Source: Methylobacterium sp. NEAU K
GTDB taxonomy: Bacteria > Pseudomonadota > Alphaproteobacteria > Rhizobiales > Beijerinckiaceae
Reading direction: 5' to 3'
DNA: 64,000 nucleotides
NCBI RefSeq assembly: GCF_030700285.1
Contig: NZ_JAUYZJ010000005.1
Location: 124,001 to 188,000, forward strand
Part shown: positions 54,460 to 64,000 of the stretch, in pieces
How positions within the stretch are numbered: the stretch's first letter is position 1
Layout: each line of letters begins with the position of its first letter
The notes under the pieces: generated by a model
Told to the model about the DNA's origin: nothing
The model's input: only the letters and a program-made list of their open reading frames with translations
Databases searched by the model: none
Program-made: the position numbers and the translations under genes

Positions 54460-55953
54460 ATGATCGAGCGGGAATTGCGGCCGATGCAGGCCGTCGCGGA
54501 CGCGGGCAGCGCGATCGACCGTCTGGTCGCGCTCTACGAGGACGCGGCCGGCGCCCTGCGGACCGCGCTGGAGCGCTACCTTGCAGGAGGGCCGCCACCG
54601 GACGCCACCGAGCGCCTGGCGTTCCGCTATCCCGAGCTGCGGATCAGCTACCGTCCCACCGGCCCGCTGCCGCGGGTGCGGCGCGCCACCGCCAAGCTCC
54701 AGGCAGCCGGCACCTACGCGACCACGGTCACGCATCCGGCCTTCTTCCGCGAATATCTCACCCGGCAGCTAGAGCCGCTGATCGCCGATTACGGGATCCA
54801 AATCGAGGTCGGCCAGAGCGCCCAGGAGATCCCTTACCCCTACGTCCTGGAGGCGGGGCTCGATGCCGGTGGCCGGACGGTCGACGGCGCGGAACTCGCC
54901 ACCTTTTTCCCGGTGCCGCTGCTGTCGCTCGTGGGCGACGAGATCGCGGACGGCACCTTCGACGTTTGCGACGGCGAGCCGCTCCCCCTGGCGCTGTTCG
55001 ATGCCGTGCGGGTCGATTACTCCCTGCGCCGCCTGGTCCACTACACGGGCTGCGACTGGCGTGACGTTCAACCCTGGATCCTGCTGACCAACTACCACCG
55101 CTATGTGGACCAGTTCGTCCGCCACGGGCTGGAGCGGCTGGCCTCCGGCGAGGAGGGTTTCGAGCGGCTGGTCCTGCCGGGCGGTCTGTCGGTGAGCCGG
55201 GCCGAGGCGGCCACGGCCGATCCCGCCGCGGTGATCGCCGCCTCGCCATGGCACCGGCACCAGATGCCGGCCTACCACCTGGTCGCCCGGGGGGCTGACG
55301 GGACCATGCAGGGGACGAGCCTCGTCAATATCGGCGTCGGCCCGTCGAACGCGAAGACGATCACCGACCATCTGGCCGTCCTGCGCCCGGATTGCTGGCT
55401 GATGGTCGGCCATTGCGGCGGCTTGCGGCAGTCGCAGACCATCGGCGACTACGTCCTGGCGCACGCCTATCTCCGCCGGGACCGGATCCTCGACGAGCTG
55501 GTGCCGCCGGACGTGCCGGTGCCGGCGCTGGCCGAGGTGCAGGTCGCGCTCCAGAACGCCGCCGCCTCCGTCACGGGCGAGCAGGCTGAGGCGCTCAAGC
55601 GGCGCCTGCGCACCGGCACGGTGGTGACCTACGACGACCGCAACTGGGAATTGCGGTTCAGCCAGGAGCGCCGCCGGATCAACCAGTCGCGCGCCATCGC
55701 GGTGGACATGGAGAGCGGCACCGTGGCGGCGCAGGGCTTTCGCCTGCGCGTGCCGTACGGTGCGCTGCTCTGCGTCTCGGACAAGCCGCTCCACGGGGAA
55801 ATCAAGCTGCCCGGAGCCGCCAATGCATTCTACGATCGGGCCGTCTCCGAGCACCTGCGCGTAGGACTGGCGGCGCTCGACGTACTCCGCGCCGACAGGC
55901 ACGGGCTCCACTCGCGCAAGCTCCGAAGCTTCGACGAGCCGCCGTTCCGGTGA
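54460..55953 (+). CDS. amn: AMP nucleosidase
   Basis: 497 residues, ATG at 54460 five bases after GGAGG. An N-terminal AMP-nucleosidase regulatory domain (FRYPELRISYRPTGPLPRVR, TVTHPAFFREYLTRQLEPLI) precedes the nucleoside-phosphorylase-like catalytic domain (GTSLVNIGVGPSNAKTITDH, PDCWLMVGHCGGLRQSQTIG, AIAVDMESGTVAAQGFRLRV, LCVSDKPLHGEIKLPG). It hydrolyses AMP to adenine and ribose-5-phosphate. The length is normal. Divergent from trmO across 113 bases. Confidence 0.95.
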   Translation: MIERELRPMQAVADAGSAIDRLVALYEDAAGALRTALERYLAGGPPPDATERLAFRYPELRISYRPTGPLPRVRRATAKLQAAGTYATTVTHPAFFREYLTRQLEPLIADYGIQIEVGQSAQEIPYPYVLEAGLDAGGRTVDGAELATFFPVPLLSLVGDEIADGTFDVCDGEPLPLALFDAVRVDYSLRRLVHYTGCDWRDVQPWILLTNYHRYVDQFVRHGLERLASGEEGFERLVLPGGLSVSRAEAATADPAAVIAASPWHRHQMPAYHLVARGADGTMQGTSLVNIGVGPSNAKTITDHLAVLRPDCWLMVGHCGGLRQSQTIGDYVLAHAYLRRDRILDELVPPDVPVPALAEVQVALQNAAASVTGEQAEALKRRLRTGTVVTYDDRNWELRFSQERRRINQSRAIAVDMESGTVAAQGFRLRVPYGALLCVSDKPLHGEIKLPGAANAFYDRAVSEHLRVGLAALDVLRADRHGLHSRKLRSFDEPPFR

Positions 55954-55978
55954 TGAGCCTTTATCGATCACGGACTGA

Positions 55979-56140
55979 TACGGTTTCGCGTTGAACGACC
56001 GTCGCCGCCTGTCGCCGTCTGCGGACCCTGGCGAAGCAACTTCGTGGATCACGCGGTTCCCCATCGTCGCGTGTCCCTGGCTCGCTGCGTTCGCGATGGC
56101 GGTGAGCGACGATAGGCCGGGCGAGCCAACCGAAACCGCA
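55979..56140 (+). repeat. short element with imperfect terminal inverted repeats (MITE-like)
   Basis: TACGGTTTCGCGTTG at 55979-55993 and CAACCGAAACCGCA at 56127-56140 are inverted copies with one mismatch and one extra base, enclosing about 160 bases. The whole 372-base gap between amn and the permease gene shows no credible gene. The size and ends suggest a non-autonomous repeat, but only one copy is visible in the window. Confidence 0.35.
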
Positions 56141-56325
56141 TGACAGGCCGAGGATGCCTCGGAAACGTTGGCCCGGCCGAACGTTCGCGTGCGGCGACCC
56201 TTGCGGAGATCAGCCTGCGCGGGCCGCCAGCCTTCGTCTATCGCGAAGGATGAGTCGCGGAGTCCCGAATTGCGAACCGTTCCAAACCGGCCCATGCACC
56301 GCTGGCGCAGACTTTGGAGGTTCGG

Positions 56326-57627
56326 TTGAACGGCGAGGCTGTTGTTCCGGCGACAGCTGCCCTGCTCATGCTGTGCATGGGCCTGTGGGCCACCGCGCTG
56401 CTGCCCGAAATCGTCACGGCGCTCGCCTTTTTCGGGCTGGCGATGCTGCTGCGGCTCGGCGGTGCCGGGACCGTGTTCTCCGGTTTCTCGGCTTCGGCCT
56501 TCTGGCTGGTTCTCTCCGGCATGGTCGTGGGCCAGGGCATGACCCGCACGGGCCTCGGCAACCGCATGGCACGGGCGTTGGCTTTGCGCCTGTCCGGCTC
56601 CTACGCGCACTTCATCGCCGGCCTCGTGATCCTGAGTTTCCTCATCGCCTTCGTGATGCCGTCCAATCTCGGGCGAATAGCCCTGATGATCCCGGTGACG
56701 CTCGCGCTCTGCGACGCCTTCGGACTTGCGCCCGGCCGGCCGGGACGGACGGGCGCGGTCCTGGCGGTCGGCGTGGCAACACCGATCCTGTCCGCGGCGA
56801 TCCTGCCGGCGAACGTTCCCAACCTCGTGATGGCCGGCTCGGCGGAGCAACTGCTCGGCCTGCACCTGTCCTACCTGTCCTACTTTGTCCTGCACGCGCC
56901 GGTCCTGGCCATCGTCAAGGGCGTGATGCTGGTGGCTTTGATCGTGAGGCTGTTCCCTGACCGGCTGCGCCTCGGGATGCATGTGCTGCCGGCCCTTCCG
57001 CCGGTCTCGGCCGCCGAACGGCGGCTGGCGACGATTCTCGCCTGCACCCTAGCGCTCTGGATGACCGATGGCGTCCATGGCCTCGCCCCCGCCTGGATCG
57101 GGCTCGCGGCGGCCGTGATCTGCCTGCTTCCGCGGGTCGGCGTGCTGCCGGCTGAGGCGTTCCAGCAGGTGAACCTGCGCACATGTTTCTACATCGCGGC
57201 GCTGCTCGGGCTCGTCGCGCTGGTGAACGAGACCGGGCTCGGCGAGCGTCTCGGCCACCTGCTGCTCGCAGTCGCACCGCTCGCACCCGGCGCGCAGCTT
57301 CAGAACTTCGCGGTCCTCACCGGCATCGGCACGGTGCTGACGCTGCTCGTCACCGCCAACGGGGCGCCGGCCCTCTACACGGCTCTGGCGGGCGAGATGT
57401 CGAAGGCCAGCGGCCTGTCGCCGCTGGCGGTCGTCTCCCTACAGGTGATCGGCTACTCGACGCTCTTCTTCCCTTACCAGGCGCCACCGATCGTATTCGC
57501 GAGCGAACTCGGCGGCGTCCGCCTGCGGGACGCCACGCGGCTCACTCTGAGCTTCGGCTTGGCATCGCTCCTGATCGCGGCGCCGCTCGATTACGCGTGG
57601 TGGCGTCTGCTGGGCCAACTCCGGTGA
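56326..57627 (+). CDS. SLC13/DASS-like anion permease
   Basis: 433 residues. The start is TTG at 56326, preceded by GGAGG five bases away; upstream TTG at 56314 overlaps that site. About 11 hydrophobic segments. Typical features: [60 protein letters not shown] and a repeat-like second SNT-type loop near [15 protein letters not shown], followed by [18 protein letters not shown]. The substrate could be a dicarboxylate or sulfate. Located before sdh genes, which makes a C4-dicarboxylate attractive but unproven. Confidence 0.75.
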   Translation: MNGEAVVPATAALLMLCMGLWATALLPEIVTALAFFGLAMLLRLGGAGTVFSGFSASAFWLVLSGMVVGQGMTRTGLGNRMARALALRLSGSYAHFIAGLVILSFLIAFVMPSNLGRIALMIPVTLALCDAFGLAPGRPGRTGAVLAVGVATPILSAAILPANVPNLVMAGSAEQLLGLHLSYLSYFVLHAPVLAIVKGVMLVALIVRLFPDRLRLGMHVLPALPPVSAAERRLATILACTLALWMTDGVHGLAPAWIGLAAAVICLLPRVGVLPAEAFQQVNLRTCFYIAALLGLVALVNETGLGERLGHLLLAVAPLAPGAQLQNFAVLTGIGTVLTLLVTANGAPALYTALAGEMSKASGLSPLAVVSLQVIGYSTLFFPYQAPPIVFASELGGVRLRDATRLTLSFGLASLLIAAPLDYAWWRLLGQLR

Positions 57628-57757
57628 CAGAACCGCCGCGCTATCAAGCCGCTACGGCGCATTGCGGCGCAGCATGACACATTGCCGCTTGCCCGCGCAG
57701 GCACTAGCGCTACCAGATTAGAGACGGTCCAGTTCGCAGCTGCGAGGCTTCAACCCG

Positions 57758-58159
57758 ATGGCACCCACCGCGCGCCCGACAGTATCACAGCCGCTTTCGC
57801 CACATCTCCAGATCTACCGCTGGACCTGGACGATGGCGATGTCGGTGTTTCACCGTATTACCGGCACCGCCCTCTACGGCGGAACTGCCCTCGTGGCGAT
57901 CTGGCTCGTGGCCCTTGCCTCAGGACCGGTGGGTTATTCATACGTGGCCGGGTTCTTCGGTTCGCTGTTCGGGCGACTGATCCTGTTCGTCTATACATGG
58001 GTGCTGATGCACCACATGCTCGGCGGCGTCCGGCACCTGATATGGGATACCGGCATCGGATTCGACCGGGAGAAGCGCCTGGGCATGGCGCGCTTGACGC
58101 TCATCGGGTCCGTCGCGCTCACCCTCGTCATCTGGGCGACTGCCCTACTGGTCCGCTGA
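57758..58159 (+). CDS. sdhC: succinate dehydrogenase cytochrome b556 subunit
   Basis: 133 residues. RPLSPHLQIYRW-like start (QPLSPHLQIYRWTW), SVFHRITGTALYGGTAL with the quinone-site Ser/Arg, three membrane segments, and the heme-ligand His in MHHMLGGVRHLIWDTG. It anchors the SdhAB catalytic dimer and carries heme b with SdhD. First gene of sdhCDAB, 10 bases before sdhD. Confidence 0.95.
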   Translation: MAPTARPTVSQPLSPHLQIYRWTWTMAMSVFHRITGTALYGGTALVAIWLVALASGPVGYSYVAGFFGSLFGRLILFVYTWVLMHHMLGGVRHLIWDTGIGFDREKRLGMARLTLIGSVALTLVIWATALLVR

Positions 58160-58169
58160 GGAGGCCGGA

Positions 58170-58589
58170 ATGGCTCAGGAACAGATCCGACAGGATACAC
58201 GCCTCTCGATCCGCACACCCCGGGCGCGCATCCGCGGCCTGGGGGTCGCCCATCACGGCGCCGGCCATTGGTGGCTCCAGCGGATCACCGCTTTGGCCAA
58301 CACCGTATTGATGCTGGCCTTCGTGGTCATCGTCGCCAGGATGGCCGGTCGCGGCTACGTCGAAGCGACGCAGCTGGTCGCCAAACCCTTCGTCTCCATT
58401 ATCCTGATCCTGGCGATCCTGTCGGTGACGATCCACATGCGGCTCGGCATGCAGGTGATCATCGAGGATTACGTTCACGCGCCGGCGACGAAGATCGTCT
58501 CGGTGCTCGCCAACAACATGTACGCGGTCCTCGTGGCCGTAGCCTGCCTCTACGCGGTCCTGCGCATCGGCTTCGGACAGCCGGCCTGA
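58170..58589 (+). CDS. sdhD: succinate dehydrogenase hydrophobic anchor subunit
   Basis: 139 residues, ATG at 58170 after a GAGGAGG site. Signature [20 protein letters not shown], then [20 protein letters not shown], second segment [20 protein letters not shown] containing the heme-ligand His, and [20 protein letters not shown] before the third segment. Completes the membrane anchor of complex II. Confidence 0.95.
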   Translation: MAQEQIRQDTRLSIRTPRARIRGLGVAHHGAGHWWLQRITALANTVLMLAFVVIVARMAGRGYVEATQLVAKPFVSIILILAILSVTIHMRLGMQVIIEDYVHAPATKIVSVLANNMYAVLVAVACLYAVLRIGFGQPA

Positions 58590-58620
58590 CCCCCGCCAAC
58601 AGCATCTCGAGGAGCCGAAC

Positions 58621-60438
58621 ATGGCCGCCAACGGCACCAACGGCAGCGGGCCTGCCTACACCATCCACGACCACGCCTTCGACGTCGTGATCGTCGGCGC
58701 GGGCGGCGCAGGCCTGCGCGCCACCGTCGGCTGCTCCGAGGCGGGCCTGCGCACCGCCTGCATCAGCAAGGTGTTCCCGACCCGCTCGCACACCGTCGCG
58801 GCGCAGGGCGGCATCTCGGCCTCGCTCGGCAACATGGGCCCGGACGATTGGCGCTGGCACATGTACGACACGGTGAAGGGGTCGGACTGGCTCGGCGATC
58901 AGGACGCCATCGAGTACCTCGTGCGCAACGCGCCCGCGGCGGTCTACGAACTGGAGCATTGGGGCGTGCCTTTCTCCCGCACGGAGGAGGGCAAGATCTA
59001 CCAGCGCCCGTTCGGCGGCATGACGACCGATTACGGCAAGGGAACCGCTCAGCGGACCTGCGCGGCGGCCGACCGCACCGGCCACGCCATGCTGCACACC
59101 CTCTACGGGCAGGCGGTGAAGAACCAGACCGATTTCTTCATCGAGTACTTCGCCCTCGATCTGATCATGGATGACGAGGGCCGCTGCCGGGGCGTCATCG
59201 CCCTCGACCAGGCCACCGGCGAGATCCACCGGTTCCGCGCTCAGATGACGATCCTGGCCACCGGCGGCTACGGGCGCGCCTATTTCTCGGCGACGTCGGC
59301 GCATACCTGCACGGGCGACGGCAACGCCATGGTGCTGCGCGCCGGGCTGCCGCTCCAGGACATGGAGTTCGTGCAGTTCCACCCGACCGGCATCTACGGC
59401 GCGGGTTGCCTGATCACCGAGGGCTCGCGTGGCGAGGGCGGCTACCTCACCAACTCGGAGGGCGAGCGCTTCATGGAGCGCTACGCACCCTCTGCCAAGG
59501 ACCTGGCCTCGCGCGACGTGGTCTCGCGCTCCATGACCATGGAGATCCGCGACGGCCGCGGCGTCGGCAAGAACAAGGACCACATCTACCTGCACCTCGA
59601 CCACCTCGACCCGAAGATCCTGCACGAGCGCCTGCCGGGCATCTCGGAGAGCGCGAAGATCTTCGCTGGCGTCGACGTGACCAAGGAGCCGATCCCGGTC
59701 ATCCCGACCGTGCACTACAACATGGGCGGCATCCCCACGAACTATCACGGCGAGGTGCTGACCCTGCGCGACGGCAACCCCGACACCGTCGTTCCCGGGC
59801 TCATGGCGATCGGCGAGGCGGCCTGCGTCTCGGTGCACGGCGCCAACCGCCTCGGCTCGAACTCGCTGATCGACCTCGTGGTGTTCGGCCGCGCCGCCGG
59901 AAAGCGCTGCGCCGCGATCGTCGAGCCGAACGGCCGCGCGATGGAACTGCCGAAGGGCGCCACCGACAAGGCGCTGGAACGGCTCGACCGCTTCCGCCAC
60001 GCCAACGGCTCGACGCCGACTGCGGAGCTGCGCGCAGAGATGCAGAAGACGATGCAGAACAACTGCGCCGTGTTCCGCACCGGCGAGGTGCTGGAGGAGG
60101 GCAAGGGCCTGATCCACAAGGTCTGGAACGCCGCCGCCGACGTGAAGATCACCGACCGCTCGCTGGTCTGGAACACCGATCTCCTCGAGACCCTGGAGTT
60201 CGACAACCTGATCGGGCAGGCGGTGGTGACGATGGAATCGGCCGCCAATCGCAAGGAATCCCGCGGGGCCCACGCCCGCGAGGATTTCCCTGACCGTGAC
60301 GACAAGACGTGGATGAAGCACACGCTCTCCTGGCTCGACGAAGGCCAGCATCAGGTCGCCATCGATTACCGGCCGGTGCACACCTACACGATGTCGAACG
60401 AGATCCAGTACATTGAGCCGAAGGCGCGAGTGTACTGA
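58621..60438 (+). CDS. sdhA: succinate dehydrogenase flavoprotein subunit
   Basis: 605 residues, ATG at 58621 with AGGAGC upstream. FAD-binding [19 protein letters not shown]; covalent flavin His57 in [17 protein letters not shown]; active-site [20 protein letters not shown] with the catalytic Arg; [13 protein letters not shown] and [19 protein letters not shown]. Oxidises succinate to fumarate. The C-terminus [19 protein letters not shown] is standard for alphaproteobacteria. Confidence 0.97.
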   Translation: MAANGTNGSGPAYTIHDHAFDVVIVGAGGAGLRATVGCSEAGLRTACISKVFPTRSHTVAAQGGISASLGNMGPDDWRWHMYDTVKGSDWLGDQDAIEYLVRNAPAAVYELEHWGVPFSRTEEGKIYQRPFGGMTTDYGKGTAQRTCAAADRTGHAMLHTLYGQAVKNQTDFFIEYFALDLIMDDEGRCRGVIALDQATGEIHRFRAQMTILATGGYGRAYFSATSAHTCTGDGNAMVLRAGLPLQDMEFVQFHPTGIYGAGCLITEGSRGEGGYLTNSEGERFMERYAPSAKDLASRDVVSRSMTMEIRDGRGVGKNKDHIYLHLDHLDPKILHERLPGISESAKIFAGVDVTKEPIPVIPTVHYNMGGIPTNYHGEVLTLRDGNPDTVVPGLMAIGEAACVSVHGANRLGSNSLIDLVVFGRAAGKRCAAIVEPNGRAMELPKGATDKALERLDRFRHANGSTPTAELRAEMQKTMQNNCAVFRTGEVLEEGKGLIHKVWNAAADVKITDRSLVWNTDLLETLEFDNLIGQAVVTMESAANRKESRGAHAREDFPDRDDKTWMKHTLSWLDEGQHQVAIDYRPVHTYTMSNEIQYIEPKARVY

Positions 60439-60519
60439 TCTAGATCTATAATTCTCGTGGCGGCGAAGATTTATGATTTGAGCCGCCGCATTCTGCTCTA
60501 GCGGAAGCCGTCGAGAACC

Positions 60520-61344
60520 ATGGCCCAGTTCAACCTTCCGAAGAACTCACAGATCACGCAGGGAAAATCCTGGGCGCCCCCGCCCGGGGCCAGTAATCTG
60601 CAGACGTTCAAGATCTACCGGTGGAACCCGGATGACGGGGCGACCCCGCGGATCGACACCTATCAGGTCGATCGGGACGATTGCGGCCCGATGGTGCTCG
60701 ACGCGCTTCTGTGGATCAAGAACAAGGTCGATTCGACCCTGGTCTTCCGCCGTTCCTGTCGCGAGGGCATCTGCGGCTCCTGCGCCATGAACATCGAGGG
60801 CCAGAACGCGCTCGCCTGCACGATGGGCATCGACGAGTGCAAGAGCCCCGACAATGCCCTCCCGGTCATGACCCGCAAGGACAAGGACGGGGCGATTCGG
60901 ATCTACCCGCTGCCGCACATGCCGGTCCTGAAGGACCTGGTTCCCGATCTCACCAACTTCTACGCCCAGCACGCCGCGATCGAGCCGTGGCTCCAGACCG
61001 AGACGCCCGCTCCAGAGAAGGAGTGGCGCCAGACCCCCGAGGATCGGTCCCGGCTCGACGGACTCTACGAGTGCATCCTGTGCGCGTGCTGCAGCACGTC
61101 GTGCCCGAGCTACTGGTGGAACGGCGACAAGTTCCTGGGTCCGGCGGCCCTGCTTCAGGCCTATCGCTGGCTGATCGATTCGCGCGACGAGAACACCGGC
61201 GACCGGCTCGACTCCCTGCACGACCCGTTCCGGCTCTACCGCTGCCATACGATCATGAATTGCGCCAACACCTGCCCGAAGGGCCTGAACCCGGCCAAGG
61301 CCATCGCCGAGATCAAGAAGATGATGATCGAGCGCACGGTCTGA
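60520..61344 (+). CDS. sdhB: succinate dehydrogenase iron-sulfur subunit
   Basis: 274 residues. 2Fe-2S ligands in [20 protein letters not shown] and its final Cys, 4Fe-4S/3Fe-4S ligands in [16 protein letters not shown] and [20 protein letters not shown]. The 81-base gap from sdhA contains GGCGGC and GCCGCC, which could pair across a 17-base loop. Transfers electrons from SdhA to ubiquinone. Confidence 0.97.
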   Translation: MAQFNLPKNSQITQGKSWAPPPGASNLQTFKIYRWNPDDGATPRIDTYQVDRDDCGPMVLDALLWIKNKVDSTLVFRRSCREGICGSCAMNIEGQNALACTMGIDECKSPDNALPVMTRKDKDGAIRIYPLPHMPVLKDLVPDLTNFYAQHAAIEPWLQTETPAPEKEWRQTPEDRSRLDGLYECILCACCSTSCPSYWWNGDKFLGPAALLQAYRWLIDSRDENTGDRLDSLHDPFRLYRCHTIMNCANTCPKGLNPAKAIAEIKKMMIERTV

Positions 61345-61510
61345 CTGCTGCACGGTGAGGCCTCCCGGTCACACCGGGGGGAAAAGGCCGTCCCTCCGCA
61401 GCGGACTGGGGCGCGGTCGGCACCCTCGCCTTGCGGTCAGCGTATTTGGCATCGAGTCAGGAGGAAAGCGCGTCCCCGCGCTCATTCCAAGCCCGATCCG
61501 AAGTGGTCCG

Positions 61511-62095
61511 ATGCTGCGCCCGAACCTGTCGACGTTCGCTGCCCTCTGCCTGAGCGCCAGTCTCGGCGCCTGTGCCACCAGCCGCCTTGACGGGCCGCGG
61601 AGCCGGGCTCCATCGCCCCAGGCCGCCCTCGAGACGGTGCCGGCGTTCCCGTCGGGCACGGTCACGGCGGCGCCCCTCGCCCCGCCGCCCGGCGCGGCGG
61701 CGAGCCCCGATGCGCCCCCGCCCCCCGGCGCCCAGGCGGGCCAGCCGGCCTCCGGCCCCACGGTGATTGCCGAGCCGGTGACGCCGCCCGCGCCGCCGCC
61801 TCCGGTGGTCGCGAGTGGCCGCTCCTCCGTAGTCGGTAGCTGGGATGCCAAGGACGCCACGGGCGCGAGTTGCAAGGTCACCCTGTCGAGCGCGCCGGCC
61901 CTGGACCTCTACAAGGCCTCGACCTCGGGCTGCCCCAACAAGGATCTCGCCAGGGTCTCGGCCTGGGATTTCCGTGACGGCGAGGTCTACCTCTACCAGC
62001 CGGGCGGCACCGTGGCGGCGCGGCTGCGCCAGGGCGGCGGTTCGCTCGACGGGGCGCTGACCAAGTCGGGCGCGTCGCTGGCCCTCGTCCGGTAG
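61511..62095 (+). CDS. Omp19/AprI-Inh-like outer membrane lipoprotein
   Basis: 194 residues from the ATG at 61511. Lipoprotein signal with lipobox SASLGAC (Cys at about 21). A long Pro/Ala linker (residues about 45-105) precedes a beta-barrel domain with a cysteine pair, VVGSWDAKDATGASCKVTLS and STSGCPNKDLARVSAWDF, ending YLYQPGGTVAARLRQ. This matches the Inh metalloprotease-inhibitor/Omp19 family. Inhibitory activity is not evident from sequence; a surface or periplasmic protective role is likely. Confidence 0.82.
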   Translation: MLRPNLSTFAALCLSASLGACATSRLDGPRSRAPSPQAALETVPAFPSGTVTAAPLAPPPGAAASPDAPPPPGAQAGQPASGPTVIAEPVTPPAPPPPVVASGRSSVVGSWDAKDATGASCKVTLSSAPALDLYKASTSGCPNKDLARVSAWDFRDGEVYLYQPGGTVAARLRQGGGSLDGALTKSGASLALVR

Positions 62096-62244
62096 GGGCC
62101 GTCCGGGCCAGCCCGATGGGGTCGGCCCGGGTCCTCCGCGAGGAATGTCGTCTTCGAGAGACGGCCCGCGACGACCGCGCGCGCTTGGCGGCCGGCGGCC
62201 GTCGCTTACATGTGGGGCTCCCGCAGAGACACGCCCCCGAAGAG

Positions 62245-64000
62245 ATGCTCCTGGATTGGCTTGAGCGCCGCGTTGACCCGTTCGCGCCGTTCGACGAGGC
62301 GCGGATGCCGCCGCGGACGGTCTCCGGCTTCGCCTGGTTCTACCTGCGTCCGATTCGGGCAGCGCTGGCGGCGCTGTTCGTGATCGCGGTGATCGCCGGC
62401 ACGGTCGAGGCATCGCTCTATCTCGTCATGCGCTGGTTCATCGACCTGCTCGGCACAGCCGACCGGGCGACCGTGTTGTCCGACCATGCGGGCGGCCTGA
62501 CCTTCGTCGTCCTGCTCGTCGCGGTGGTGCGCCCCGTCTCGATCTGGGCGCACGAGGTTCTGTCGAACCAGCTCGTCGTGCCACAATCCACGAACCAGAT
62601 CCGATGGCGGGCACATCTTTACACCCTCGGGCACGCGCTCTCGTACTTCCAGGGGGACTTCTCGGGGCGCCTCGCCAATCGCGTCGTGCAGGTCGGGCCG
62701 GCGGTGCGCGAACTCGCCGTGGTCTTCATCGACACGCTGCTCTACGTGGCGATCTACGCTGTGACCGCGGTCGGTCTGTTCAGCTCGATCTCGCCCTGGC
62801 TCGCCCTGCCGGTGCTGCTCTGGATCGCCGCCTACGCCGCCCTGACGACGTGGTTCGTGCCCCGGGCCCGGAGCCGCTCGCACCGCACGGCGGACACGCG
62901 CTCCGTGCTGATCGGTCGCATCGTCGACAGCTACACGAACATCCTGACCGTGAAGCTCTTCGCCCGCGACCGCGAGGAGCGGGCGGCGGTCCGGGATGCG
63001 GTCGATGTCCATACCGGCGCCTACCTCCATCAGTTCCGGCTGGTCACCCTCACGACGAGCCTGCTCGGGCTGCTCAACAGCGGGCTGCTGCTCGCCACCG
63101 GCGCCGCCAGCGTGGTCCTGTGGCGCAGCGGCGGGATGACGACCGGCGAGGCGTCGGCCGGCCTAGCGCTCGTCCTGCGGCTCATCGCGATGTCCGGCTG
63201 GGTGATGCAGACCGTCCGCGGCGTGTTCGAGAATGTCGGCGTGATCCAGGAGAGCATGCAGACGATGGCGCGACCGCACGGGCTGGTCGACGCATCGGAT
63301 GCCCGGGAACTCGCGGTTTCGGGGGGCGAAATCCGCTTCGAGTCGGTCGGCTTCCATTACGGCCGTGGCGACGCCACCGTCATCGAGGATTTCTCGCTGA
63401 CGATCCGTCCCGGCGAGAAGGTCGGGCTGGTCGGCGTCAGCGGGGCCGGCAAGTCCACCCTCGCCAGCCTGCTGCTGCGCCTCTACGATGTGGAGAGCGG
63501 GCGCATTCTTGTGGACGGTCAGAACATCGCCGTCGTGACACAGCAATCGCTGCGCGAGGCGATCGCAATGGTCAGCCAGGATACGTCGCTGCTGCATCGC
63601 TCGATCCGCGACAACATCGCCTACGGCCGTCCGGGCGCGACCCAGAATGAGATCGAGCGCGCCGCCCGGCTGGCGCACGCGGACCGGTTCATCGCCGATC
63701 TCGTCGACCACAAGGGGCGACGGGGCTACGACGCCCAGGTTGGCGAGCGTGGCGTGAAGCTCTCCGGCGGCCAGCGCCAACGCATCGCCATCGCGCGGGT
63801 GATCCTCAAGGATGCGCCGATCCTGATTCTCGACGAGGCCACCTCGGCCCTCGACAGCCAGGTCGAGGCGGCGATCCAGGAGTCGCTCGACACGCTCATG
63901 GCGGGCAAGACGGTCCTGGCGATCGCCCACCGCCTGTCGACGATCGCGGCCCTGGACCGGCTTGTGGTCATCGATCGGGGGCGGATCGTCGAGGAAGGGA
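62245..64000 (+). CDS. ABC exporter, fused permease and ATPase (3' end outside window)
   Basis: At least 585 residues from the ATG at 62245, open to the window end. A type-1 exporter transmembrane domain (six segments, about residues 30-330) is followed by the nucleotide-binding domain: Walker A GVSGAGKST, Q-loop AMVSQDTSLLHRSI, signature KLSGGQRQRIAIARVI, Walker B APILILDEATSALDSQVE and H-loop LAIAHRLSTIAAL. Only the last residues are missing. Lipid, drug or peptide export is possible; substrate unknown. Confidence 0.88.
   Translation, partial: MLLDWLERRVDPFAPFDEARMPPRTVSGFAWFYLRPIRAALAALFVIAVIAGTVEASLYLVMRWFIDLLGTADRATVLSDHAGGLTFVVLLVAVVRPVSIWAHEVLSNQLVVPQSTNQIRWRAHLYTLGHALSYFQGDFSGRLANRVVQVGPAVRELAVVFIDTLLYVAIYAVTAVGLFSSISPWLALPVLLWIAAYAALTTWFVPRARSRSHRTADTRSVLIGRIVDSYTNILTVKLFARDREERAAVRDAVDVHTGAYLHQFRLVTLTTSLLGLLNSGLLLATGAASVVLWRSGGMTTGEASAGLALVLRLIAMSGWVMQTVRGVFENVGVIQESMQTMARPHGLVDASDARELAVSGGEIRFESVGFHYGRGDATVIEDFSLTIRPGEKVGLVGVSGAGKSTLASLLLRLYDVESGRILVDGQNIAVVTQQSLREAIAMVSQDTSLLHRSIRDNIAYGRPGATQNEIERAARLAHADRFIADLVDHKGRRGYDAQVGERGVKLSGGQRQRIAIARVILKDAPILILDEATSALDSQVEAAIQESLDTLMAGKTVLAIAHRLSTIAALDRLVVIDRGRIVEEG

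Noticed and set aside
54769..56982. 737-codon minus-strand frame across amn and the permease
   Set aside because: Antisense to two recognisable genes and low-complexity His/Gln/Arg-rich; no coherent domain.
58459..60381. 640-codon minus-strand frame opposite sdhA
   Set aside because: Shadow of sdhA caused by high GC; no motif.

Overview
The window is high-GC alphaproteobacterial DNA. Its gene content points to a methylotroph of the Methylobacterium/Methylorubrum group. It carries genes for the furan part of methylofuran (the C1-carrier cofactor), an eight-gene cluster matching the lanthanide uptake (lut) locus of that group, a PmtA-type phosphatidylcholine pathway and a classical alphaproteobacterial sdhCDAB operon. 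No rRNA, tRNA, CRISPR array or intact insertion sequence was seen.

Layout. 1-900: end of an alpha/beta hydrolase and a small membrane protein. 906-6392 (minus): a compact seven-gene unit in the order DUF2380-like, mfnB, mfnE, mfnF, DUF447, MxaD-like SRPBCC protein and YncE-type beta-propeller. Three of its junctions are GTGA stop/start overlaps. 6578-15085 (plus, divergent): substrate-binding protein, beta-propeller, two small exported proteins, ABC ATPase, ABC permease, exported protein and TonB-dependent receptor (lutA to lutH by order). An intergenic palindromic repeat sits between the ATPase and the permease. 15732-27699: exopolysaccharide genes (sugar-1-P transferase, GT4, polysaccharide deacetylase, BioF2-like acetyltransferase, GumC/Wzz protein with a degenerate kinase domain, Wza-like exporter), interleaved with hemolysin III, heme A synthase and small proteins.

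27888-36737: small unknowns, a large bifunctional PBP1, a TreS-like GH13 enzyme, an MBL-fold hydrolase and an aldo/keto reductase. 36916-39360: gyrB. 39361-41728: AT-rich spacer and a chemoreceptor whose sensor half is compositionally foreign. 41756-45761: a lipid locus (Psd, class III aminotransferase, histidine-rich membrane protein, PmtA). 46563-49532: cell-wall genes (lytic transglycosylase, DUF2778 L,D-transpeptidase-like) and DUF3750. 49650-50498: an orphan CitG/MdcB-like gene. 51626-57627: methyltransferase, SGNH hydrolase, TrmO, AMP nucleosidase and an SLC13-like permease. 57758-61344: succinate dehydrogenase. 61511-64000: Omp19/Inh-like lipoprotein and an ABC exporter cut by the window end.

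How the genes work together: methanol oxidation by lanthanide-dependent dehydrogenases needs metal import (lut genes), and the formaldehyde produced is oxidised through methanopterin/methylofuran carriers (mfn genes). The divergent arrangement at 6393-6577 puts both halves under one intergenic region, with MxaD-like and beta-propeller periplasmic proteins appended to the cofactor operon. Identifications rest on motif recognition by eye; no database search was run.
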